Shown piece by piece: positions 1 through 7,435 of a DNA stretch of 14,367 bases (the first letter of the stretch is position 1; each line of letters starts with the position of its first letter). The translations under genes were made by a program, and so were the position numbers. The notes beneath the pieces are model-generated. The model was given only the letters and a program-made list of their open reading frames with translations. It did not search any database and had not been told where the DNA came from. This stretch comes from an uncultured Pseudomonadota bacterium (GTDB lineage: Bacteria; Pseudomonadota; Gammaproteobacteria; Burkholderiales; Methylophilaceae). The DNA is taken from the NCBI GenBank assembly GCA_903854305.1, contig CAINWC010000204.1, positions 1-14,367 on the forward strand, in the 5' to 3' direction.

Positions 1-20
1 AAAAGCTACAAATCCTTAAA

Positions 21-581
21 TTGAACATTGGAAATAAATTGAAGCATTGGTTTGCAGTATTGGCAATAGTGGTATCCACTACTTCGTTTGCTGAAGAGCC
101 TGTTGAATCAGGTATGTGGTCTCGCATGCAAGATTCGCTCTCTCAAACATGGGCCTCAGAAAACTATGAGCTGTATATTCCAGTGAATACCTGGCATAAC
201 CGCAGCTACTATACCGCAGAAAAAATTGATTCATATAATGAGCAACCTTGGGGTATCGGCATAGGTAAATACCGATTCGATGCTGATGGCGATTGGCATG
301 CTTTATATGTCATGACCTTTCAGGATTCGCATAATGATGCAGAGCCTGTTGCCGGGTATGCTTTTCAAAAGGTATGGCGTCCTGCTAATGACGTCCGTTT
401 AGGCGTTGGCTACACTGTTGGTATGACGATGCGTAAAGACATGGATTATATACCCATCCCTGTGATTGCTCCGCTGATGTCCGTTGCATATAAGCAATTG
501 GCAGTGCAATCTACTTACATTCTAGGGGGCGAAGGCCATGGCAATATTTTGTTTACTTGGTTGCGTTGGCAGCTTGAGTAG
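21..581 (+). CDS. pagP: Lipid A palmitoyltransferase PagP (start possibly upstream of window)
   Basis: Outer-membrane eight-stranded beta-barrel enzyme that moves a palmitate chain from a phospholipid to lipid A, which strengthens the outer membrane against cationic peptides. Seen: a signal peptide (basic start, hydrophobic core about residues 10-20, likely cleavage after SFA at 24), then a mature protein of about 160 residues, the normal PagP size. The catalytic set is present: His59 (in NTWHNR) and Asp102-Ser103 (in FQDSHN), with the same 43-residue spacing as His33, Asp76 and Ser77 of the E. coli enzyme. The sequence ends in an aromatic-rich strand (WLRWQLE). The start used is TTG at 21; the frame stays open to the left edge, so a start outside the window cannot be excluded. 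The gene converges on the regulator gene that ends 8 bp away, with no visible terminator between them. Confidence 0.9.
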   Translation: MNIGNKLKHWFAVLAIVVSTTSFAEEPVESGMWSRMQDSLSQTWASENYELYIPVNTWHNRSYYTAEKIDSYNEQPWGIGIGKYRFDADGDWHALYVMTFQDSHNDAEPVAGYAFQKVWRPANDVRLGVGYTVGMTMRKDMDYIPIPVIAPLMSVAYKQLAVQSTYILGGEGHGNILFTWLRWQLE

Positions 582-589
582 GGCGTAAC

Positions 590-1378
590 TTAAGTAGTTT
601 GGCGATACTGCACATCAGATAACAGACGATGCATTTCTTTTTTAACCACCGCGTAGCACTCGCAGACATGGGTCTCTAATCCAGACCGATCAAGCACCGA
701 AATGTGACCGCGGCGGTAATTAATCAGGCCAGCGCGCTGCAAATTGCCAGCGGCTTCAGTAATCCCTTCGCGGCGTACGCCAAGCATGCCAGCCACCAAC
801 TCTTGTGTAATGATTAAATCACTGGTCGGCATGCGGTCTAGCGTTAATAATAGCCAGCGGCATAATTGTTGCTCAACTGAGTGATGTCGGTTACAGGCCG
901 CGGTTTGGGACATCTGCGTCATCAGCGCTTGAGTGTAGCGCAACAACAAGCGTTGTAACAATCCGCCACGGTCAAATTCTCGCTTGAGCAATCGCCGATC
1001 AAGCCGATATGCATGGCCAGCAGTTTGCACCACCGCCGAGCTTGAGGTGGTGTCTCCGCCCATAAATAGCGAAATGCCGACCATCCCTTCATTACCTACC
1101 CCCGCAGATTCGGCAGATGAGCCAGATGCCATCACATAATGCAGCGATACAATCGACGTAGTAGGAAAATAGGCGTGCTGCAATTGCATGCCAGGTTCGT
1201 AGAGCATTTCACCTAGCGGCATTAAAACCAGTTCTAGATGCGGCGCTAAAAACTCGAATTCCACCGTTGGTAGCGCGGCGAGAAGATGGTTTTGATTTGG
1301 GTTAGATTGACTAGTTTTCGATTGATTAGGCTTGGTGTGATTAGCACTATTTTGATGAATGTTATGGAGTGTCGACAT
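590..1378 (-). CDS. Crp/Fnr-family transcriptional regulator
   Basis: Cytoplasmic DNA-binding regulator of 262 residues. Seen: an N-terminal tail (residues 1-30) rich in Asn, Gln and Ser; a cupin-like effector domain about residues 40-150 (LMPLGEMLYEPG, and GNEGMVGISLF near 95-105); a long dimer helix about 140-180; and a C-terminal winged helix-turn-helix about 187-230 (ITQELVAGMLGVRREGITEA, then GLINYRRGHISVLD). No Cys cluster typical of FNR is visible and the ring-type cNMP phosphate-binding signature is not clear, so the effector is unknown. The start lies 2 bp after the stop of the upstream receiver-PAS gene, with no clear ribosome-binding site of its own, so translational coupling is likely. 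It is the last gene of the minus-strand operon and the probable transcriptional output of that signalling set (inference). Confidence 0.88.
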   Translation of the reverse strand: MSTLHNIHQNSANHTKPNQSKTSQSNPNQNHLLAALPTVEFEFLAPHLELVLMPLGEMLYEPGMQLQHAYFPTTSIVSLHYVMASGSSAESAGVGNEGMVGISLFMGGDTTSSSAVVQTAGHAYRLDRRLLKREFDRGGLLQRLLLRYTQALMTQMSQTAACNRHHSVEQQLCRWLLLTLDRMPTSDLIITQELVAGMLGVRREGITEAAGNLQRAGLINYRRGHISVLDRSGLETHVCECYAVVKKEMHRLLSDVQYRQTT

Positions 1379-1380
1379 GA

Positions 1381-2253
1381 TTAGCGATCACTATTTTGTG
1401 ATTGATACTTGCCAGTAAGCTCTACACCAATTCCCCGGTAGCCAATGAATCGGCAATGCCAGTCAAACATTGGTTCGCCACTCACCTGAAATCTCCTTTG
1501 CGAACCATCAATATTAGTCTGGTGGAAGACGAAGTCTAAGAACGGTTGTCGCGCAGCAATGGTTGCTTGCAGCGTCTTTCGCTCTACCTCGTTCCAGCCC
1601 GTTAGAAGAATGTCGCTTGGCTCCTCTTTGCTAGATTTACCACCGCTTGGTTTATCGTCCAAAGCATCCATCTGAATACCGAGCATCTCGCGTACCGGGC
1701 CTGAAACCTTGGTGAAATTCATATTTTCATCCTGCTCCCAGTACCAGTCAGAGGCCAGTTCGGTCAGGCTGCGATAACGGGCTTCGCTTTCACGTAGTTC
1801 GGCGGTGCGCTCTTGCACCGTTTGTTCTAGCACTTTGTTGTAATTCTCAAGTTTTTTGTATAACAGGCGTACTTCCAGCATGTTGTGAATCCGCGTCTTA
1901 ACTTCGACTAAATCAAACGGTTTGCTGATGAAGTCTTTTGCGCCCTCTTGTAAAGCGCGCAGCTTGTGATTAGGTTGGGCGGTAAGCACGAGTACTGGCA
2001 GGTAAGCATCGTCTTGATTTATTTTGAGGGCTTTCATGACCTGAAATCCATCCATGACTGGCATCTGCAGATCCAGTAAAATAAGGTCGTAGTGATGAAT
2101 GCTGTGCAATTCACAAACTTCCTCTGGATTCATGGTGGAGGTCACCGATGTGTAACCTGTATCACTGAGCAATTGCTCAAGCAGGCTGATATTGGATTCC
2201 TGATCATCAACGATCAAGATGTTGGCATTAAGAATCTCTAGCGCGGTAATCAT
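1381..2253 (-). CDS. Response regulator receiver domain protein with C-terminal PAS domain
   Basis: Two-component signalling protein of 290 residues. Seen: a CheY-like receiver at about residues 10-125 with the acidic pair Asp16-Asp17, phospho-acceptor Asp61 (LILLDLQMPVMDGF), Thr91 and Lys111 (FISKPFD). A charged coiled-coil linker follows at about 126-160 (KKLENYNKVLEQTVQERTAEL), then a PAS/PAC domain about 160-285 (ARYRSLTELASDWYWEQDEN near its start, GYRGIGVELTG at its end). There is no kinase, GGDEF, EAL or DNA-binding output domain, so it must act through a partner. The ATG overlaps the upstream kinase-stump stop by 4 bp and is preceded 7 nt away by a strong ribosome-binding site (AAGGAGG on the minus strand, plus positions 2261-2267). 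It can therefore be translated efficiently even though its upstream gene is broken. Confidence 0.88.
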   Translation of the reverse strand: MITALEILNANILIVDDQESNISLLEQLLSDTGYTSVTSTMNPEEVCELHSIHHYDLILLDLQMPVMDGFQVMKALKINQDDAYLPVLVLTAQPNHKLRALQEGAKDFISKPFDLVEVKTRIHNMLEVRLLYKKLENYNKVLEQTVQERTAELRESEARYRSLTELASDWYWEQDENMNFTKVSGPVREMLGIQMDALDDKPSGGKSSKEEPSDILLTGWNEVERKTLQATIAARQPFLDFVFHQTNIDGSQRRFQVSGEPMFDWHCRFIGYRGIGVELTGKYQSQNSDR

Positions 2254-3059
2254 GATACTTCCTCCTTTTTAGCTAAGCGTGCTGCTTCTGTTTTCGCAAA
2301 CTTTAATGCTAAATCTAATGTATCCAAAAATTCTTTAACTTTGATCGGTTTGGTGAGGTAGCGGAAAAACCCTGCTTCCAGACCCTTTTCAATGTCGCGT
2401 GGCATTGCGTTTGCGCTGAGCGCAACCACTGGAATATGTGCGGTTTGTGGGTCGTCACTTAGCATGTTAAAGGCATCGAAACCACTGAAGCCTGGCAGAT
2501 TAATATCCATCAGGATGACATCTGGCAGCGTTGCTCGCGCAAGTTTAATGCCTTGTCTAGCATTGCTTGCACTCAATAAACGTACATCGGGCAGTCGTGC
2601 AATAATGTCCTCGACCAGCATTAAATTCGCTGGATTATCCTCAACATACAATAGTGTGTACAACAGCGCACCGTCATGAAGTTGCGATAAAGATTCTGAC
2701 TGGTGGTGTGGCGCTATGTCGGTCTGTGGATCAATGGTCAGGTCTAGTTCAATCCAGAACACACTGCCCTTACCGACAGTACTTTCCACGCCGATCTTGC
2801 CATTCATTAAATCTATCAACCGCTTGCACACCACTAGGCCGATGCCGGTACCTTCCTCTTTTGTTTTTTGTCCAAGCCTATTGAATGGCTGAAAAAGCTG
2901 CGCAAGCTGTTCTGGCTTCAGCCCGGCGCCCGTGTCTTGCACGCTGATTCGAACCGAATTTAAGGCAGTCAGGCTGCATTCCACGGTCACCGTTCCGTTA
3001 ACCTTATTATATTGGGTATCCGTATTTAGTGATTGATATCTAATTTTGTAATTATACAC
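2250..3059 (-). pseudogene. 5'-truncated hybrid histidine kinase: partial HATPase domain plus receiver domain
   Basis: Remnant of a hybrid sensor kinase. Seen: the ATPase domain starts in the middle of the N-box; family members normally read NLxSNAIKYN there, and native sequence resumes only at Tyr17-Asn18. The G1 box (DTGAG, 42-46), F-box region (QLFQPFNR) and G2 box (GTGIG, 70-74) are intact, followed by a complete receiver with Glu140-Asp141, phospho-acceptor Asp185 (VILMDINLPG), Ser215 and Lys237. The dimerisation/phospho-acceptor histidine domain and all sensing parts are missing. Residues 1-15 of the open frame, including the ATG at 3059, are encoded by the inserted element; codon 16 spans the junction. 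The native part ends at 3013. Kinase activity should be lost, while the receiver could still fold if expressed. The stop overlaps the next gene by 4 bp. The natural promoter of the operon is also gone. Confidence 0.85.
3014..3039 (+). repeat. Left terminal inverted repeat (IRL)
   Basis: Starts GGGTATCCGTATTT and continues AGTGATTGATAT. It matches the reverse complement of 8777-8802 at 23 of 26 positions (mismatches at 15, 16 and 24). It contains the core ATCCGTATTNNNTGATTGA at 3018-3036, which recurs twice more just inside this end. Confidence 0.93.
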
Positions 3060-3062
3060 TAA

Positions 3063-3081
3063 ATCCGTATTTTGTAGTTGA
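3063..3081 (+). repeat. Subterminal copy of terminal repeat core (R2)
   Basis: Direct copy of the IR core, ATCCGTATT then TTG then TAGTTGA (two mismatches in the second half), 45 bp inside the copy in IRL. Its last four bases are the first four of the -35 box of the element promoter. Likely a binding site for the same protein that binds the ends (inference). Confidence 0.75.
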
Positions 3082-3106
3082 CAACGCCTTTAATGCGGAG
3101 TATAGT
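3078..3106 (+). promoter_or_regulatory. Sigma-70 promoter of the methyltransferase-nuclease-transposase operon
   Basis: TTGACA at 3078-3083, a 17-bp spacer, and TATAGT at 3101-3106: a perfect -35 box and a near-perfect -10 box at ideal spacing. The expected transcription start is near 3113, giving a leader of about 38 nt before the ATG at 3151. The repeat copy R2 overlaps the -35 box and R3 covers the expected start site, an arrangement typical of repression by a site-bound protein. Confidence 0.8.
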
Positions 3107-3108
3107 CA

Positions 3109-3127
3109 ATCCGTATTGTATGATTGA
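3109..3127 (+). repeat. Subterminal copy of terminal repeat core (R3)
   Basis: ATCCGTATT then GTA then TGATTGA, an exact copy of both conserved blocks, in the same orientation as IRL and 46 bp inside R2. It lies on the expected transcription start of the operon. Confidence 0.78.
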
Positions 3128-3147
3128 TTAACTTTGTTTGAGGTATT

Positions 3148-6100
3148 GTGATGACTGGTGAAGTAGAGCAAAAAAAAGCGTACGTTGCAATTGAGTCAAA
3201 GCGAACCCGCCCATGGAGTAATGAGGAAGAAGTTCGTATTGCTTGGGTAGCTGCTCTGGAGGCTGCTCTCGGCGTTCATTTTGATGCTGAGAGGTCAAGA
3301 AAAGACAGTAGCTACAATAACGTTATTATCGAATTTAAGGCGCCGGGATTATTTAAGGGCTCTAAAGCGAGCTCAAAGTTTATTGAAGCCACTGAAGCAA
3401 GACTACTTCCATACATCCAGCGTGAAGCAATAAAATCAGGAATCCCTGAAGAAGATTACATCGGCATTGCAATTGATGGTGAACATATATGCTTTGCGCA
3501 AGTAATTGACGGAATTATCCATTCCCAACACCTCATTCCATTTTCAGAATATGCTGTCGGCGTAGTTATTCAAGCCATTAAAGCAGACACTCGTCGAGCG
3601 GTTACTGCTGAAAATATGATGAATGACTTTGGACATGGGTCCGAGAATGCCAAGTCATTAATGCAAGCCATGGCTGATTATCTTGCTGATGAACTATCCG
3701 TAAGTGGCAACTCTAAAATAAAGATGCTTTTTGAAGAGTGGCGTACTCTTTATGGCCAAGTTGCTGACATGTCAGTGCTGCAAGCTGACGCCATCAATAA
3801 AGAGATGTGCTTTAAATGGAATGGTAGTGCTAATGAGGCAATGTCTGGGCGCTTATTTGTGATCCACACCTATAACTCATTACTCATTAAGCTATTGGCG
3901 GCTGAGATTATTTCTGCGCATGGCTTAACGTCAACTCAACAGCCAGCTCAAGCAATGTCTGCGCTAATGGATAATTCCTCGTTATTAAATACATTATCGC
4001 AAGACATAGAGCGTGCAGGAATCTTTGTCCAAGCAGGTATTAATGGCTTTGTTGAAGAGGCTATTTTTAGCTGGTATTTAGATGTTGGTGTAAATCCGAA
4101 ACACTCTTCCACTCTGCTTCCTGCCTTACGTGGAGTGCTTGCGTCTTTATCACTTTATCGTACGGATTATTTAACGCACACCAGAGATGTTTTACGAGAC
4201 CTATATCAAGGTTTAGTACCAGGAAAATTAAGACAAAGCCTTGGTGAATTCTATACACCTGACTGGATGGTTGACTTCACTGTTGATAAGGCACAACAAG
4301 GTTCTTGGTTAGATAAGCGAGTCCTTGATCCTACGTGTGGTTCTGGGGCCTTTCTTTTAGCTGTACTACGTAGAATTCATGATGAAGCAAAACTTGCAGG
4401 ATGGAGTCCGTCTCGTATTTTGAGGCACTTATGCTCTTCTGTATGGGGGTTTGATTTAAATCCACTTGCAGTTCAAACAGCACGCGTTAACTTCCTGATG
4501 GAAATAGCTTCCTTAATGAGAGCTTGTCCAGGACAATCATTGGAGATTCCCGTGTTATTGGCTGACGCCATTTACTCTCCAGCACCTGATCCAACGCCAG
4601 GCCAAAATGTTGTACGATACCAGATTGGTAGCCAGGTAGCTGGGCTTGATATTACTTTACCTTCAGCGCTGGCATTTGATCGCACGCGTCTTGATCAAGT
4701 ATTCGCTCAAATGGGTGAAGATGTAGAGTTAAACCTTGATTATGTTGAAGCTGAATCAAAACTAATTGCGTCTGGATTAGCTTCTAATGATGAGATTGAA
4801 GAATGGAGAGAACCATTAAAGCACACATACGATCAGATTCTTGATCTTCATAGGAAGCAGTGGAATGGCATCTGGTTCCGTGTCGTGCGTAATTTCTTTT
4901 GGTCTGCTACAGCAGGTCACTTTGATAGCATTATCGGCAATCCACCATGGGTGCGCTGGTCCAAGCTCCCTGATGCTTACCGCGAGCGAGTTAAGCCTAC
5001 CTGTGAGCGTTATGGGATATTCTCTAAAAATAAACGCCATGGCGGCAATGAATTAGATATTTCAGCCATGATTACTTACACCACGGCCGATAAATGGTTG
5101 AAACCTAATGGCCGGCTTGCATTTGTAATTACTGGCACTATTTTCAAGAACCCATCATCGGCAGGTTTTAGGCATTTTAAACTGGAGCCAAGTAATCCTA
5201 ACTCCATGCATTTATCGCCAGTGTCAGTAGATGATATGAAAGCCTTAAAGACGTTTGAGGATGCATCAAATCACACTGTTATAGCAATCTTTGATAAGCG
5301 TACTAAGCCTGGCATTTACCCTGTTCCTTACTACTTATGGGATAGCGTAGCAGGACAGACAAAAGTGATTCCTTCAAGATTAACATTGCAAGCCGTTCTT
5401 GCTCGTACCGCCATTTCTACAATGGAAGCCGTTCCAGTAGATGTGGAAGGGTCGCCATGGTCTGTATTAGCTAAAGGCCGATATGCTCAACTTAAAGCGC
5501 TATCAGGCGTTTGTTCATGGGCAGTTGGTAGAAAAGGTATTACAACAGATTTAAATGGCGTGTATTTCGTTCCAGTCATAAAAGATAACGGAACACTCGT
5601 TCAAATCAACAGTAGGCCAGAAGCAGGAAAGAAAGATATTGGTCCAGTAAAGACAGCATGGGTAGAGCCTGAATTGCTTTATCCTTTAGTTAAAGGTGCC
5701 GGTGATTTTGAGTCATGTTATCTAAGGCTTAATAATCCAAGTCGTACTGAACCTTTACTCTATACTTTCGTTACCAATCGAGGTATTGATAAGACTGACT
5801 TTGCTGCAATAGAATCTTCTATGAATGCTCCTGCATTAGCAAAAACAAAAGCATGGTTCAGCGCCTATAAAACATTGCTAAATGATCGATCAACATACCG
5901 TAGGCAGTTGATTGGCGCTCCATTTTATTCTGCTTACAATGTTGGTGATTACACATTCCAGCCTTGGAAAGTTGTATGGCCTGAGATGTCTAGTAAATTC
6001 TATGCTGCGGTTGCTGGCAGCGCATTGGTTCCAGTGGCTGGACGTCGCCCTTTTGTTCCTGATCACAAGGTCTACTTCGCTGCTTTTGATGATAAAGAAC

Positions 6101-6381
6101 CTGCTTATTTTTTATGTGGTTTATTGAACGCACCTATGGTTCGAGAATGGATAGAAAGCCATATTGTGTCGATTCAGGTTGGCGACGTATTCAAACACAT
6201 GTCACTACCAGAATATGATGAAACTGACATAGATCACCTAGACTTAGCTACACTTGTCGAGCAAGCACATAACGAACATAATCAAGTAAACAGGGCCGTT
6301 ATTGTGTCAAACGTAGAGGTAACTGGTGAAGTTATTCTAAAAAAATGGATGAAAGCCAAAAGTAAAGGTAAGAAGATATGA
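3148..6381 (+). CDS. Type IIG-like restriction-modification protein: N-terminal PD-(D/E)XK motif plus N6-adenine DNA methyltransferase
   Basis: Large single-chain protein (1077 residues from GTG 3148; ATG 3151 is the likelier start, 7 nt after AGG). Seen: an N-terminal nuclease-like motif with Asp53 and Glu62-Phe-Lys64 (KDSSYNNVIIEFKAP), preceded by a Glu-rich helix; a helical connector; then the methyltransferase core with LGEFYTPDWMVD at about 365-376, AdoMet-binding DPTCGSGAF at 394-402 and the catalytic motif IV NPPW at 598-601 (adenine-N6 type). The part after about residue 700 probably holds the target recognition domain. This order (nuclease, connector, methyltransferase, specificity) is that of type IIG enzymes, so one polypeptide may both cut and methylate DNA. 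It could also be methylase-only with a degenerate nuclease. It is the first gene of the element, reads from the strong promoter at 3078, and overlaps the next gene by 4 bp (ATGA). Confidence 0.85.
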   Translation: MMTGEVEQKKAYVAIESKRTRPWSNEEEVRIAWVAALEAALGVHFDAERSRKDSSYNNVIIEFKAPGLFKGSKASSKFIEATEARLLPYIQREAIKSGIPEEDYIGIAIDGEHICFAQVIDGIIHSQHLIPFSEYAVGVVIQAIKADTRRAVTAENMMNDFGHGSENAKSLMQAMADYLADELSVSGNSKIKMLFEEWRTLYGQVADMSVLQADAINKEMCFKWNGSANEAMSGRLFVIHTYNSLLIKLLAAEIISAHGLTSTQQPAQAMSALMDNSSLLNTLSQDIERAGIFVQAGINGFVEEAIFSWYLDVGVNPKHSSTLLPALRGVLASLSLYRTDYLTHTRDVLRDLYQGLVPGKLRQSLGEFYTPDWMVDFTVDKAQQGSWLDKRVLDPTCGSGAFLLAVLRRIHDEAKLAGWSPSRILRHLCSSVWGFDLNPLAVQTARVNFLMEIASLMRACPGQSLEIPVLLADAIYSPAPDPTPGQNVVRYQIGSQVAGLDITLPSALAFDRTRLDQVFAQMGEDVELNLDYVEAESKLIASGLASNDEIEEWREPLKHTYDQILDLHRKQWNGIWFRVVRNFFWSATAGHFDSIIGNPPWVRWSKLPDAYRERVKPTCERYGIFSKNKRHGGNELDISAMITYTTADKWLKPNGRLAFVITGTIFKNPSSAGFRHFKLEPSNPNSMHLSPVSVDDMKALKTFEDASNHTVIAIFDKRTKPGIYPVPYYLWDSVAGQTKVIPSRLTLQAVLARTAISTMEAVPVDVEGSPWSVLAKGRYAQLKALSGVCSWAVGRKGITTDLNGVYFVPVIKDNGTLVQINSRPEAGKKDIGPVKTAWVEPELLYPLVKGAGDFESCYLRLNNPSRTEPLLYTFVTNRGIDKTDFAAIESSMNAPALAKTKAWFSAYKTLLNDRSTYRRQLIGAPFYSAYNVGDYTFQPWKVVWPEMSSKFYAAVAGSALVPVAGRRPFVPDHKVYFAAFDDKEPAYFLCGLLNAPMVREWIESHIVSIQVGDVFKHMSLPEYDETDIDHLDLATLVEQAHNEHNQVNRAVIVSNVEVTGEVILKKWMKAKSKGKKI

Positions 6382-7433
6382 CCTCTATTATTAACCCAAA
6401 TGATGAATATGCATCTTGGCTTATTGAGATCAAGAAGAGAATTCGCGAGGCTCAAACAAAAGCGATTGTTGCTGTTAACTCAGAACTTATAATGCTCTAT
6501 TGGCAAATTGGTCACGATATTATTCAGCGGCAGAAGAATAATGGCTGGGGCTCTAAAGTTATTGAGCAGGTGGCTGCAGATTTGCGAAAAGAGTTTCCTG
6601 ATATGAAAGGTTTTGCACCAAGAAGTCTGAGTGCAATGCTTGCTTTTGCTAAGGCGTGGCCTAATAAAGAAATCTTGCCACAGCTTGTGGCAAAATTGCC
6701 TTGGGGTCATAATCGATTGCTTCTTGATAAGCTTAAATCAACGTCAGAGCGTGAGTGGTATGCTAAGGCCTCTATTGAAAATGGCTGGAGTCGCAACGTT
6801 TTGCTTCACCATTTAGAAACCAATGCGATTGTTCGCTTTGGCTCAGCTATCACAAATTTCAATAAAACATTGCCAGCGCCACAATCAGAGCTTGCTCAAC
6901 AACTGATTAAAGATCCTTACATCCTCGACTTTATGACGTTAGAGGCTGATGCAAAGGAACGTGAGCTTGAGAACGGATTAATTGAACATCTGCAAGCATT
7001 TCTTATGGAACTTGGCAAAGGATTCACATTCGCTGGCCGCCAATACCATCTCTCTGTTGGAGGTCAAGACTTTTATTTGGACCTATTGTTTTACAATACA
7101 GACCTCCATTGCTATGTTGTAATTGATCTTAAGATTGATGAGTTTAAGCCAGAATATGTTGGCAAAATGCAATTCTATCTCGCAGCAGTTGATGATCTGA
7201 AGAAGAGTGATCGCGACGAGCCATCTATAGGGTTAATTCTATGTAAGACCAAAAACGGGATTATTGCTGAATATGCTTTACGCGACTCAAGCAAACCAAT
7301 TGGTATCGCTGAATACAAAGTTTTACCACCAGAAATAGCTAAAGCATTGCCATCCATTAAGGAGCTTGAAGTTGAGCTTTCTGATGACGAGTCAGCCCCA
7401 CCTCCGCCATCTGGTACAAAGTTCGGTAAATAA
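6378..7433 (+). CDS. DUF1016/YhcG-family PD-(D/E)XK nuclease domain protein
   Basis: Protein of 351 residues. Seen: an N-terminal helical DUF1016 domain about 10-155 (AVNSELIMLYWQIGHDIIQ, GFAPRSLSAMLAFAKAWP, LPWGHNRLLLDKL) and a C-terminal PD-(D/E)XK nuclease fold about 175-330. The catalytic candidates are Asp235 (DFYLDLLFYN), Asp250 and Lys252 (YVVIDLKIDEFKPEYVGKMQ), with Gln265 after them. Family members are known as predicted nucleases often found beside restriction-modification genes; their exact role is poorly known. The tail is acidic and Pro-rich (DDESAPPPPSG). The start overlaps the methyltransferase stop by 4 bp, so expression is coupled, and the transposase begins 2 bp after its stop. 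Its place inside a transposon between a restriction enzyme and the transposase suggests a defence role, but a role in the element's own life cycle is equally open. Confidence 0.88.
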   Translation: MTSIINPNDEYASWLIEIKKRIREAQTKAIVAVNSELIMLYWQIGHDIIQRQKNNGWGSKVIEQVAADLRKEFPDMKGFAPRSLSAMLAFAKAWPNKEILPQLVAKLPWGHNRLLLDKLKSTSEREWYAKASIENGWSRNVLLHHLETNAIVRFGSAITNFNKTLPAPQSELAQQLIKDPYILDFMTLEADAKERELENGLIEHLQAFLMELGKGFTFAGRQYHLSVGGQDFYLDLLFYNTDLHCYVVIDLKIDEFKPEYVGKMQFYLAAVDDLKKSDRDEPSIGLILCKTKNGIIAEYALRDSSKPIGIAEYKVLPPEIAKALPSIKELEVELSDDESAPPPPSGTKFGK

Positions 7434-7435
7434 TC

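Noticed and set aside
1290-1378. Asn/Gln/Ser-rich start of the Crp-type regulator as a wrong start choice
   Set aside because: No in-frame Met lies between residue 1 and the effector domain, and the ATG 2 bp after the preceding stop fits coupling, so the long tail is accepted as real.
2392-2884. Two plus-strand open frames opposite the kinase stump
   Set aside because: They lie antisense to conserved receiver and ATPase motifs, have no ribosome-binding site and no recognisable domain.
3051-3080. Outward promoter on the minus strand from the left end of the element (TATAAT at 3051-3056)
   Set aside because: The best -35 at 16-18 bp spacing (ACTACA) matches only three of six positions, and TTGTCA lies 22 bp away. 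Kept only as a remark in the kinase-stump finding.
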